The notes under the pieces: generated by a model
Told to the model about the DNA's origin: nothing
The model's input: the letters and a program-made list of their open reading frames with translations, nothing else
Database searches by the model: none
In this document: positions 15,337-23,846 of the stretch, piece after piece
How the letters are laid out: each line of letters begins with the position of its first letter
How positions within the stretch are numbered: the first letter of the stretch is position 1
Source of the DNA: IMCC26077 sp964561165
GTDB taxonomy: Bacteria; Actinomycetota; Actinomycetes; Nanopelagicales; Nanopelagicaceae
Direction of reading: 5' to 3'
DNA length: 44,524 nt
Assembly (NCBI GenBank): GCA_964561165.1
Contig: CAZLOJ010000007.1
Location: 1 to 44,524, forward strand
Position numbers and translations under genes: made by a program

Positions 15337-16427
15337 CCACAAAAATTTCCTTCGGCGATAAGCTCTATCGTGGCGAGAAATCATTTAATTTCGTCAATAA
15401 CCGCAAGCGTTGGTACTCACTCTCTGCAATTTTGATCATTGCGTCAATCTTTGCGCTGGGTGCGAAGGGCCTCGAATTAGGTATCGAGTTCAAGGGCGGT
15501 TCCGAGTTTGTGCTCAATCAATCAGGTATCACGGTTCCTGAAGCTCGCGCGGCGATGGATAAAGCGAATGTTCCGGGCGACCCCATTGTCCAAACTGTGG
15601 GCAACAACAAGGTTCGAATTCAAACTGGCGCCCTGACTAATGCCCAATCAACGAAAGTTCTCGATGTCCTCTCCTCAACTTTTTCGATAGCAAAAGCCGA
15701 TATCGACACCCGTTTAATTGGACCGTCGTGGGGTAAGGAGATCACGCGCAAAGCGTTAACTGCGCTCTTTGTGTTCCTCCTGATTATCATCATTTTCTTG
15801 TCGATTGCCTTTGAACCGAAAATGGCAATAGCAGCAATCATTGCGCTCTTCCACGACGTCTTTATCACTGTAGGCGTCTATGCGTTAATCGGGTTCGAAG
15901 TGACTCCTGCGACCGTAATTGGATTCCTAACAATTTTGGGTTATTCGCTCTACGACACTGTTGTGGTATTCGACAAGGTTCGGGAAAACACACGCGGAAT
16001 TGCCGGCGGATCACGATATTCATACTCCGACGCGGCTAACCTCGCTGTTAACCAAACTCTAGTTCGTTCTATTAACACCTCGATTGTTGCGCTCTTGCCA
16101 GTAGGTGCAATTCTCTTTGTTGGCGCAGGCGTTCTTGGCGCGGGCACACTTAAAGATCTTTCTCTGGCTTTGTTTATCGGGCTCGCCGTCGGAACATATT
16201 CTTCGATTTGTGTAGCAACTCCGTTCTTGGCAGCGATGCGTGAACGTGAACCGGCAATGCGGGCTCTTGCCAAACGAGTGCAAAATCGCAGCGCTCGAGA
16301 AAGCGGTGTCGGAGCAGTTCAGACCGAGCTTGCGGCTGCTGCGGAGGCAAGTGGCGTACGTGGACCACGGAATCAACCAAAGCGACAGGGCAAAACAAAA
16401 GCGGGCAAGGGCAAGAAAAAACGCTAA
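15333..16427 (+). CDS. secF: Protein translocase subunit SecF
   Basis: Partner of SecD. The 364-residue protein has a cytoplasmic N-terminus with KLYRGEKSFNFVNNRKRW, a first helix, the GIEFKGGSEF motif, an external domain (about 45-125), and five further helices. These contain GFLTILGYSLYDTVVVFDKVREN, the RND-type core of SecF. The C-terminal tail is very rich in lysine and arginine. The ATG overlaps the secD stop (ATGA). The adenine phosphoribosyltransferase gene that often follows secF in Actinobacteria is absent. Confidence 0.95.
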   Translation: MTTKISFGDKLYRGEKSFNFVNNRKRWYSLSAILIIASIFALGAKGLELGIEFKGGSEFVLNQSGITVPEARAAMDKANVPGDPIVQTVGNNKVRIQTGALTNAQSTKVLDVLSSTFSIAKADIDTRLIGPSWGKEITRKALTALFVFLLIIIIFLSIAFEPKMAIAAIIALFHDVFITVGVYALIGFEVTPATVIGFLTILGYSLYDTVVVFDKVRENTRGIAGGSRYSYSDAANLAVNQTLVRSINTSIVALLPVGAILFVGAGVLGAGTLKDLSLALFIGLAVGTYSSICVATPFLAAMREREPAMRALAKRVQNRSARESGVGAVQTELAAAAEASGVRGPRNQPKRQGKTKAGKGKKKR

Positions 16428-16461
16428 AAGAGATAGGCCTGATGAAATTGGTCTGACCGCG

Positions 16462-16467
16462 TAGGCT
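16462..16467 (+). promoter_or_regulatory. Putative -10 box of rel
   Basis: TAGGCT sits in the 86-bp gap after secF. A start near 16474 would give a leader of about 40 nt with GGGGA 5 nt before the ATG. No good -35 is visible. Confidence 0.4.
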
Positions 16468-16513
16468 TCTGTCCTAAGCAAGGCGAACGAGAGCAAAGTG
16501 GTCGGGGAAAAAC

Positions 16514-18676
16514 ATGACACAGGACACCCTTATCGCACCTATTCTTGCCACTTTGGAATCCCAAGGTGCCGAGCGGCAAATGATCGTTCGCGCCTTTGAA
16601 GTCGCACGTGATGCACATCAAGGACAATTTCGAAAGTCTGGCGAACCTTACGTTACGCATCCCATTGCAGTCGCAGAAATTCTTTGTGAACTGGGAATGA
16701 ATACCCCCACGATAGTGGCCGCGCTTTTGCACGACACTATCGAGGACACTCCATATTCGTTGACACAACTTCGAATCGATTTCGGCACTGAGGTAGCAGA
16801 TTTAGTAGATGGAGTTACCAAGTTAGACCGAGTGGTTTACGGTCCTGATGCGGAAGCCGAAACTGTCCGCAAAATGGTGATTGCAATGTCGCGAGATATC
16901 AGAGTATTAGTCATTAAATTGGCCGATCGACTACATAACGCCCGAACCTGGAAATTTTTGAAAGAAGAGACCGTGTTGAAAAAAGCGCGGGAGACTCTCG
17001 ATATATATGCACCTCTAGCTCATCGACTAGGCATGAATGCCATTAAATGGGAGCTGGAGGATCTTTCGTTCGCCGCCCTAGAGCCAAAGAAATTTGAGGA
17101 AATCACTCGGTTGGTTGCACATCGGCAAAGTGAACGAAAAGATCATACCGACAGAGTGATCACCGAGATAAAGCAGCAACTCGAAGGTGAATTTGATGCT
17201 GTGGTGACGGGCAGATTTAAACACTATTTTTCCATTTACCAAAAAATGGTGGTTCGGGGCCGAGAGTTCAATGAGATCTACGATTTAACCGGCGTGCGCG
17301 TGCTCGTGAATGATGTGAAAGATTGCTACGGAGTCCTCGGTGCGATCCATGCACATTGGAGTCCAGTGCCTGGTCGTTTCAAAGATTACATAGCAATGCC
17401 AAAATTCAACCTCTATCAATCGCTACACACGACAGTAATCGGTCCGGATGGCAGGGCGATTGAGATACAAATCCGGACGCACGAAATGCATCGTCGCGCT
17501 GAGTTCGGTATTGCTGCGCACTGGAAGTACAAGACAGGAAATCGTGGCGCGAACGAACCGGAGATGGCCTGGTTAAAACAGCTTCACGAGTGGCAGAAGG
17601 AAACGGCAGATCCCGAGGAATTCCTTGAATCATTACGTTTTGATCTGGGAACGCCTGAGGTTTTTATCTTTACCCCAAAGGGGAGTGTAATTGCCCTTCC
17701 TGCTGGTTCGACTCCGGTGGATTTCGCTTACGCCGTTCACACTGAGATAGGTAATCGATGCGTAGGCGCGAAGGTGAATGGACGTTTAGTGTCGTTGAGT
17801 ACAACTCTGGCAAATGGTGATGTTGTCGAAGTTGTCACAAATAAAGGCGAAGGGGCTGGCGTCGGGCCTAGTAGGGATTGGTTGAATTTTGTTCAAAGTC
17901 CTCGAGCGCGTTCGAAAATCAAGGCGTGGTTCACTAAAGAACGGAAAGAAGAGGCGATTGATGCAGGCAAAGAATCGATTGCACGTCAACTTCGCAAACA
18001 AGGTGCGCCGTTACAGAAAATATTTGCTGGTCAATCGCTCCTTGAACTTTCCCATGATTTGAAATACCCAGATATCACCTCTCTCTACGCGGCTGTTGGC
18101 GATGGCCACATCAGCGCGGCATCTGTAGTTGAGAAGCTTCTCAATTTGCTGGGCGTGCAAGAACAGGAATTTGCCAGCCTGGATGGCAATGTGGATGTTT
18201 CTAACGCTCGTCGCAGAAAGAGTGATAGCGGAGTAGAGGTTATTGGAGTTGATGACTTGCTGGTCAAGCTTGCAAGATGCTGTACTCCAGTGCCAGGCGA
18301 TGAGATTCTTGGATTCATTACCAAGGGCAGTGGAGTTTCGGTCCATCGTGATGACTGTGTGAATGTCGCAGATCTGCAAGAGCATCAGGGAGATCGTTTT
18401 GTTGCTGTGCGCTGGAGTCCGAGCGCCAATTCAATATTCTTAGTGAATATACAAGTTGAGGCCCTCGATCGCGCTCGTCTACTCTCGGACGTCACGCGGG
18501 CGCTGTCAGATAACGCCGTCAATATTCTTCACGCATCGGTGTCGACGGCGAAAGATCAAACTGCATTCTCTAAATTCACATTCGAAATGGCTGATGCAAG
18601 CCATCTCGAGGCGGTGCTCAAATCGGTCCGGGCTGTAGCGGGCGTCTACGACGTTTATCGAGTGACCAATAACTAA
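16514..18676 (+). CDS. rel: Bifunctional (p)ppGpp synthetase/hydrolase
   Basis: Controls the stringent response by making and breaking (p)ppGpp. The 720-residue protein has an intact HD hydrolase domain (H49 in THPIAVA, H73-D74 in LLHDTIEDT, RLHNART). It also has a synthetase domain with the RFKDYIAMPKFNLYQSLHTTV block; the RFKD form is that of bifunctional enzymes. A TGS domain (about 384-445, VFIFTPKGSVIALPAGSTPVDFAY), a zinc-finger-like region (LARCCTPVPGD...VHRDDC) and a C-terminal ACT domain follow. Both activities should therefore be present. It ends 12 bp from the convergent DUF349 gene. Confidence 0.95.
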   Translation: MTQDTLIAPILATLESQGAERQMIVRAFEVARDAHQGQFRKSGEPYVTHPIAVAEILCELGMNTPTIVAALLHDTIEDTPYSLTQLRIDFGTEVADLVDGVTKLDRVVYGPDAEAETVRKMVIAMSRDIRVLVIKLADRLHNARTWKFLKEETVLKKARETLDIYAPLAHRLGMNAIKWELEDLSFAALEPKKFEEITRLVAHRQSERKDHTDRVITEIKQQLEGEFDAVVTGRFKHYFSIYQKMVVRGREFNEIYDLTGVRVLVNDVKDCYGVLGAIHAHWSPVPGRFKDYIAMPKFNLYQSLHTTVIGPDGRAIEIQIRTHEMHRRAEFGIAAHWKYKTGNRGANEPEMAWLKQLHEWQKETADPEEFLESLRFDLGTPEVFIFTPKGSVIALPAGSTPVDFAYAVHTEIGNRCVGAKVNGRLVSLSTTLANGDVVEVVTNKGEGAGVGPSRDWLNFVQSPRARSKIKAWFTKERKEEAIDAGKESIARQLRKQGAPLQKIFAGQSLLELSHDLKYPDITSLYAAVGDGHISAASVVEKLLNLLGVQEQEFASLDGNVDVSNARRRKSDSGVEVIGVDDLLVKLARCCTPVPGDEILGFITKGSGVSVHRDDCVNVADLQEHQGDRFVAVRWSPSANSIFLVNIQVEALDRARLLSDVTRALSDNAVNILHASVSTAKDQTAFSKFTFEMADASHLEAVLKSVRAVAGVYDVYRVTNN

Positions 18677-18688
18677 CGAAGCGATTCC

Positions 18689-19975
18689 TTAGGAAAAGCT
18701 CGAGAGTGAGCGTTGTGCTTCTTCTAGCCACACACGGCGAGCTTGTGCAGATTCAAGTGCGGCCTGCGCTTTCTTGCTATCTCCACTGGCCTGCGCTTTC
18801 GCGGCGGCAGCCTCGTAGCCAGCGATAGCTTCGGCAAGTTGTCGTACAACATCGTTCGCTCGAGCTTTAGCTGTCGGGTCACTTTTGCGCTTCTCTTCAT
18901 CTTCGAGAGCGCGGATTTCGCTCTCTACAGCGCCAAGACGCAGGTCTAATGCATCTCGTTTATCGCGAGGCACATTTCCAATGCGCTCCCACTTCTGGAG
19001 TAATTCGCGGAACTTCTTCTTAGCCTCTGCGAAGTTACTGATTGGCAGAAGCGCTTCAAATTCAACGATGAGAGCCTGCTTAGCCGTGAGATTGGCTGCA
19101 TTGGAAGAATCACGCTTTTCTAAGTCAGATTTCTTGGCAGCGAAGAAGGTCTCCTGCGCAGCTCGAAAACGAGCCCAGAGCGCATCGTCACTCTTTTTTG
19201 AACCACGTCCGGCGTTCTTCCATTCTTGCATGAGGGCGGCGTAACGCTTGGCTGTAGTTACCCAATCTCTGGATGAGGCAAGTTTCTCGGCTTCCGCCAC
19301 GATAGCTTCCTTGGTTGTCGCTACTGCGTCGTTGGCGCTCGTTAGCTTCGCAAAATGGGTGCGTCGTCTGCGATCAAAACCATTGCGCGCTGCGGAGAAT
19401 CGCCTCCACAGTTGCTCGTCCGCTGCTTTTTCGATTCGGGGTAGCGATTTCCACTGATCGAGCAATTCTTTGAGCTTATCTCCCGAAAGCTTCCAATTAT
19501 CTTTTGCAGCAACCTCTTCAGCCTCAGCAACAATTTTCTCTTTTAACTCTTGGGTTGCCGCACGCTGGGTTGCACGTTCCGCGGCTGCTTGAGCTTTCTT
19601 TGCCGCATAGGCCGCACGTTGCTCATCAATCATCGGCGGGATTTGCTCAACAGCCATCCCTAGAGCTGCGAGATCTCCAACAGCATTGATGGTGGCAACT
19701 TGTTCGCGAAGTTTCGCTACCGCCTGGTCGGCATCACTGGGAACCATGGCGCCGCTGCGAATACGAGCAGCTGTTAGGGCAATCTCTGAAGCAAGCTGTT
19801 CAAATTTACGGACGAAGTAGGCCAGCGCCTCTTCTTTGCTCTTTCCTGGATACGAGCCAACTGGCTTCTCACCATTCTTGGTCCACACATAGACCGTGCC
19901 ATCGTCTGCAACTCGACCAAAGAGAGCGGGGTCCCCAATAAGGGCGCTTGCTGCTGATACCAAACCGTCTGACAT
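18689..19975 (-). CDS. DUF349 domain protein
   Basis: A 428-residue, mostly alpha-helical protein rich in Ala, Lys and Glu. The N-terminal part (about 1-110) has GDPALFGRVADDGTVYVWTKNGEKPVGSYPG, typical of the actinobacterial version. Three DUF349 repeats then follow, each around a W-K/E core: LLDQWKSLP...LWRRFSAARNGF, LMQEWKNAG...LWARFRAAQETFF and LLQKWERIGNVPRDKRDALD. The C-terminal end is coiled coil. The function is not established. The ATG at 19975 is chosen because AAGGAGC lies upstream on the minus strand; an upstream extension is possible but has no support. In Streptomyces a DUF349 gene also lies by rel, as I recall. Confidence 0.8.
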   Translation of the reverse strand: MSDGLVSAASALIGDPALFGRVADDGTVYVWTKNGEKPVGSYPGKSKEEALAYFVRKFEQLASEIALTAARIRSGAMVPSDADQAVAKLREQVATINAVGDLAALGMAVEQIPPMIDEQRAAYAAKKAQAAAERATQRAATQELKEKIVAEAEEVAAKDNWKLSGDKLKELLDQWKSLPRIEKAADEQLWRRFSAARNGFDRRRRTHFAKLTSANDAVATTKEAIVAEAEKLASSRDWVTTAKRYAALMQEWKNAGRGSKKSDDALWARFRAAQETFFAAKKSDLEKRDSSNAANLTAKQALIVEFEALLPISNFAEAKKKFRELLQKWERIGNVPRDKRDALDLRLGAVESEIRALEDEEKRKSDPTAKARANDVVRQLAEAIAGYEAAAAKAQASGDSKKAQAALESAQARRVWLEEAQRSLSSFS

Positions 19976-20161
19976 ACCCTGCTCCTTTGCGCGGCGCCCT
20001 GGCGGGTTCGCTATTACGAGAGTGTTGATGGATTTCTCCCCCGAGCGCCTAGGCTCTCCGAGGAGGGGATGAGCGTATCGGGTAGTCGCTCCTGCCCTCA
20101 AATGGCAATCAAAAGGGAGAGGCTCCTCGATAGGGAGTAGGAGAAAGGGAGGGCAGTGGCC
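19976..20161. other. 186-bp divergent intergenic region
   Basis: The largest gene-free stretch in the window lies between the minus-strand DUF349 gene and the plus-strand hydrolase gene. It contains the DUF349 ribosome site (AAGGAG on the minus strand, 19988-19983), a TACGCT box on the minus strand (20077-20072), a 16-bp imperfect palindrome (20043-20058), and a purine-rich segment (20113-20153) before the hydrolase gene. No RNA gene is recognisable. Confidence 0.5.
20043..20058. promoter_or_regulatory. 16-bp imperfect palindrome, possible operator
   Basis: GAGCGCCTAGGCTCTC pairs at 7 of 8 positions around its centre (20050/20051). It lies in the middle of the divergent region, where a regulator could serve both genes. 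The TAGGCT inside it could also be a plus-strand -10 box. Confidence 0.35.
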
Positions 20162-20848
20162 ATGGGCGCCTTGGCGGTAGATGTCGTGATTGCGAAAGCC
20201 TTTGCGACCAATTGCTGGATCCTCTCGGCCGAAGGCAGCGATCAGGCCCTAATCGTGGATCCGGGGATCGGAGACCCGTACCTCCACGAGGCGATTATGC
20301 AGCGCTGTGCGGAAGCAAAGCTCCATCCCGTAGCAACGTTTATCACCCACGGCCACATCGATCACATGTTCTCGCTGGCACCACTGTGTTCCTGCGAAAA
20401 GATCCCCGCACTCATCCACAGCGCAGATCGCTCGCTTCTTGCCAATCCAGAACGCGCTTTGTCGCGCAGCGCCGCTTCTCTTATTCCTTCAGGAATGGTC
20501 TTTGAAGAACCAGAGGAGGTTATCGAACTCTCCGATGGATTAACCCTGGAGATTGCTGGTTTGAACCTGACATTTCATCACGCCCCAGGTCATACCCCTG
20601 GATCGACGCTTGCCGTGGTTGATTCCCAAGTACTCCTCTCCGGGGATGTGCTCTTTGCCGGATCTATCGGCCGAACCGACTTACCACTTGGCTCGTTAAG
20701 CGATATGGAACGTTCATTACGTGAGAAAATTGCCCCCTTACCCGATCACTTGCGAGTTCTTCCAGGCCATGGACGTACCAGCACGATTGGAGCAGAGCGC
20801 GCGGGAAATTCCTTCCTTCGCGCTGCAATGGAAGGACGACTGGGATGA
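20162..20848 (+). CDS. Metallo-beta-lactamase-fold hydrolase (glyoxalase II-like)
   Basis: A 228-residue hydrolase with the zinc-binding motif HGHIDH (63-68), the later metal ligands in HHAPGHTPGS and LLSGDVLF, and LPGHGRTSTIG near the end. This is the glyoxalase II-like branch that lies between rel and hisS in Actinobacteria. The substrate is unknown; hydroxyacylglutathione is unlikely in a lineage that normally lacks glutathione. The ATG at 20162 follows a purine-rich AGGGAGGG by about 8 nt; a GTG at 20156 is an alternative. The stop overlaps hisS (ATGA). Confidence 0.85.
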   Translation: MGALAVDVVIAKAFATNCWILSAEGSDQALIVDPGIGDPYLHEAIMQRCAEAKLHPVATFITHGHIDHMFSLAPLCSCEKIPALIHSADRSLLANPERALSRSAASLIPSGMVFEEPEEVIELSDGLTLEIAGLNLTFHHAPGHTPGSTLAVVDSQVLLSGDVLFAGSIGRTDLPLGSLSDMERSLREKIAPLPDHLRVLPGHGRTSTIGAERAGNSFLRAAMEGRLG

Positions 20849-22110
20849 AGTATCAAGCGCCAAAAGGCGTAAAGGAATATATCCCGCCTTCGTCTGCGCT
20901 CTTTGAGCGAGTACGCGAGGCGTTGATTTCGCCTGCGCGATTGGCCAATTACCAATTGATGGAATTGGCGATCTTCGAAGAGACCGAAGTGTTCACCCGA
21001 GGAGTCGGTGAATCAACTGATGTGGTGTCAAAGGAGATGTATACCTTTACCGATCGCGCGGAGCGCTCATTGACGCTGCGCCCAGAGGGTACAGCTGGCG
21101 TCATGCGAGCAGTTATCGAAAGTGGCCTTGATCGAGGTCAGTTGCCGGTGAAGGTGTGGTACGCCGGTCCATTCTTTCGCGCAGAGCGGCCGCAAGCCGG
21201 GCGTTATCGCCAGTTCTACCAAGTGGGGATCGAGGCAATCGGCAGCGAAGATCCATTGCTTGATGTGGAAGTTATCTCTATTGCCGCAAAAGGATTTGCT
21301 GCTCTTGGATTGACCGGCTTCGAACTCGTCATCAACTCTCTTGGAGATAGCGAGAGTCGCAATGCATATCGACAGGCGCTTACCGAGTATTTGTTGACGT
21401 TATCGCTTGACGAGGCGACAAAGGAGCGGGCGCAATTAAACCCGCTGCGAGTTCTCGATGACAAACGACCCGAAATGATAAATGCGTTAGCGGCTGCGCC
21501 AAGTATTTTAGATTTTCTCAATGACACTTCGCGGACAGAATTCGAGATAGTGCAGAAAGGTTTGAATGACCTTGGAATCAAGTACACGATAAATCCGCGG
21601 TTGGTTCGAGGTCTTGATTACTACACCAAAACTACTTTCGAATTCGTACATCCATTACTGGGAGCGCAATCAGGCATTGGTGGCGGTGGCCGTTATGACG
21701 GTTTAATGGAATCTTTAGGTGGTCAACCGTTATCTGGAATTGGTTTTGGGATTGGGGTGGATCGAGTGATCCTCGCCTGCGAAGCTGAAGGGATTGAACT
21801 TCTTCACGAACGCGAATTGGCGTGTTTCATCATTCCGCTCGGCGCGGAATTTGAAGGACAAGCGCTCACGATTGCATCAGAGCTACGTGATCAGAAATTA
21901 CGCGTGGATCTTGCCTTCGGAGGTCGCGCTCTCAAAGGGGCGATGAAGGCTGCTGATAAATCGGGCGCTCGATATGCTTTCGTGTTGGGTGAACGCGAGA
22001 GTCAAAGTCAAGAAATTGAGCTTAAAGAGCTCGCCTCGGGGGCTGTGCAATCCATTAGGCTCTCGGACTTACCGCAGTTCTTAATAAGGAGTCTGGGTGC
22101 GAACTCATAA
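20845..22110 (+). CDS. hisS: Histidyl-tRNA synthetase
   Basis: Charges tRNA-His. The 421-residue class II synthetase begins MKYQAPKGVKEY. It has motif 2 with LRPEGTAGVMRA and the region FFRAERPQAGRYRQFYQVG. The histidine-specific block is VRGLDYYTKTTFEF, and a glycine-rich GGGGRYDGL precedes motif 3 (GFGIGVDRV). A C-terminal anticodon-binding domain (about 325-410) follows. The length is typical. It overlaps the preceding hydrolase by 4 bp and aspS by 14 bp, so the three are likely one operon. Confidence 0.96.
   Translation: MKYQAPKGVKEYIPPSSALFERVREALISPARLANYQLMELAIFEETEVFTRGVGESTDVVSKEMYTFTDRAERSLTLRPEGTAGVMRAVIESGLDRGQLPVKVWYAGPFFRAERPQAGRYRQFYQVGIEAIGSEDPLLDVEVISIAAKGFAALGLTGFELVINSLGDSESRNAYRQALTEYLLTLSLDEATKERAQLNPLRVLDDKRPEMINALAAAPSILDFLNDTSRTEFEIVQKGLNDLGIKYTINPRLVRGLDYYTKTTFEFVHPLLGAQSGIGGGGRYDGLMESLGGQPLSGIGFGIGVDRVILACEAEGIELLHERELACFIIPLGAEFEGQALTIASELRDQKLRVDLAFGGRALKGAMKAADKSGARYAFVLGERESQSQEIELKELASGAVQSIRLSDLPQFLIRSLGANS
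22086..22091 (+). promoter_or_regulatory. Ribosome binding site of aspS inside hisS
   Basis: AAGGAG lies within the hisS end, 5 nt before the GTG at 22097. It fixes that GTG as the aspS start and implies a 14-bp gene overlap. Confidence 0.65.
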
Positions 22111-23845
22111 GGCAGGACTTTTAACGAGCAAGGATGATGGACGCGAAGTAATCCTCACCGGTTGGGTTGCTCGCCGGCGGGACCATGGCGGCGTCGCTTT
22201 CATCGATTTGCGAGATGCATCCGGATGGGTGCAGGTTGTTATCAACGACGAGTCTGTGGCTGCAGCGTTACGTGCCGAGTGGTGTTTAAAGATTGAAGGA
22301 AAAGTTCGGAAGCGTCCCGCCGGTAACGAAAATGCACATGTGGCTACAGGTGAGATCGAAGTGCTCTGCGAGCAATTGACTGTGTTGAGTGAAGCCGCAC
22401 CATTGCCATTCCCGATTGATAGTGGTGATCGGGTAGAAGCGAATGAAGAGACCCGATTGAAGTATCGATACCTTGATCTTCGACGTGAAGGTCCTGCTCG
22501 AGCGCTTCGCACTCGCTCGAAAGTCACATCGATTATCCGTCGAGTCATGGAGGAGTCTGAGTTTCTCGAGATAGAAACGCCAAATCTCACTCGATCTACT
22601 CCTGAGGGTGCACGCGATTTTCTTGTACCTGTTCGCCTTCAACCCGGCAGTTGGTATGCGCTGCCACAATCACCACAACTATTCAAACAACTTCTCATGG
22701 TTGCAGGAATGGAGCGCTACTATCAGATTGCTCGATGTTTTCGAGATGAAGATTTCCGCGCCGATCGCCAACCAGAATTCACTCAATTAGATATCGAAAT
22801 GAGTTTCGTCACCGAAGATGATGTTCTTGCGCTGACGGAGAAACTTCTTGCGCAAATCTGGCGTGAATTGCACGGCTACGAGATTCCAATGCCGATTCCA
22901 CGGATGACATACTCCGAGGCAATGCGGCGATTTGGTTCGGATAAACCTGACCTTCGCTTTGATAACGAGATCATCGATGTAACTGAGTTCTTCAAGAATA
23001 CTGAGTTTAAAATCTTTCAGAATGAATTTGTGGGCGCTGTCGTAATGCCTAAGGGGGCGCTCCAAGCGCGTCGAGAACTCGACGCTTGGCAAGAATGGGC
23101 TAAAGCACGAGGTGCAAAAGGTTTGGCATACGTTTTGATCGGCGAGGATGGTGAGGTTTCTGGCCCAGTTGCCAAGAATATCTCCGAACACGAACGGAAT
23201 TTCATTGCCAGCGAGGTTGGCGCTCAACCCAACGATGCAATTTTCTTTGCAGCCGGGGAGCGGATGTCTTCGCTTGCGCTACTCGGGGCAGCGCGACTAG
23301 AAATTGGCAAGCGTTGCAATTTGATAGCTGAGGGACAGTGGCGATTTTTATGGGTTGTCGATGCACCAATGTTTGAGAAGAATGATGAGGGGCGTTGGAC
23401 AGCGGTACATCATCCTTTCACAGGACCAAAACCTGAATTCGCTAAAACTTTCCACCAAGAACCGGCAACCGCCCTTGCTTACGCATACGACATTGTTCTG
23501 AATGGAAATGAAATCGGCGGTGGTTCCATTCGAATCCATCAGCGCGAAATGCAACAGCGCGTTTTTGATGTTATTGGATTGAGTCAAGAGGAAGCCAATT
23601 CGAAATTCGGATTCCTTCTCGAAGCGTTCACCTACGGACCACCGCCACACGGTGGAATTGCACTTGGCATCGATCGTTTAACGGCGTTGATTGCGGGCGT
23701 GGAATCAATTCGCGAGGTGATCGCATTCCCAAAAACTGCTAGTGGTGGAGATCCGCTCACTGGCGCCCCCACGCCAATTACCCCTGCGCAACGAAAAGAG
23801 GCAGGAATTGATGCGAAGCCTGAGGAAATCAAGGTGCCTGAGTAG
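22097..23845 (+). CDS. aspS: Aspartyl-tRNA synthetase, probably non-discriminating
   Basis: The 582-residue bacterial-type AspRS has an N-terminal anticodon-binding OB fold (GWVARRRDHGGVAFIDLRD), class II motif 2 (ARCFRDEDFRADRQPEFTQLD), the GAD insertion and motif 3 (GIALGIDRL). Residue H30, in RRRDHGG, is the residue reported for non-discriminating AspRS; strict enzymes tend to have leucine there. Such enzymes also make Asp-tRNA-Asn for GatCAB amidation. This is family knowledge applied to one residue. Start GTG has an AAGGAG 5 nt upstream. The next gene begins 1 bp after the stop. Confidence 0.95.
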   Translation: MRTHKAGLLTSKDDGREVILTGWVARRRDHGGVAFIDLRDASGWVQVVINDESVAAALRAEWCLKIEGKVRKRPAGNENAHVATGEIEVLCEQLTVLSEAAPLPFPIDSGDRVEANEETRLKYRYLDLRREGPARALRTRSKVTSIIRRVMEESEFLEIETPNLTRSTPEGARDFLVPVRLQPGSWYALPQSPQLFKQLLMVAGMERYYQIARCFRDEDFRADRQPEFTQLDIEMSFVTEDDVLALTEKLLAQIWRELHGYEIPMPIPRMTYSEAMRRFGSDKPDLRFDNEIIDVTEFFKNTEFKIFQNEFVGAVVMPKGALQARRELDAWQEWAKARGAKGLAYVLIGEDGEVSGPVAKNISEHERNFIASEVGAQPNDAIFFAAGERMSSLALLGAARLEIGKRCNLIAEGQWRFLWVVDAPMFEKNDEGRWTAVHHPFTGPKPEFAKTFHQEPATALAYAYDIVLNGNEIGGGSIRIHQREMQQRVFDVIGLSQEEANSKFGFLLEAFTYGPPPHGGIALGIDRLTALIAGVESIREVIAFPKTASGGDPLTGAPTPITPAQRKEAGIDAKPEEIKVPE

Positions 23846-23846
23846 C

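Noticed and set aside
20113..20153. Purine-rich repeats (AGGGAG, AGGAG) before the hydrolase gene as a repeat array
   Set aside because: The units are irregular in sequence and spacing. They are simple purine bias with one likely ribosome site.
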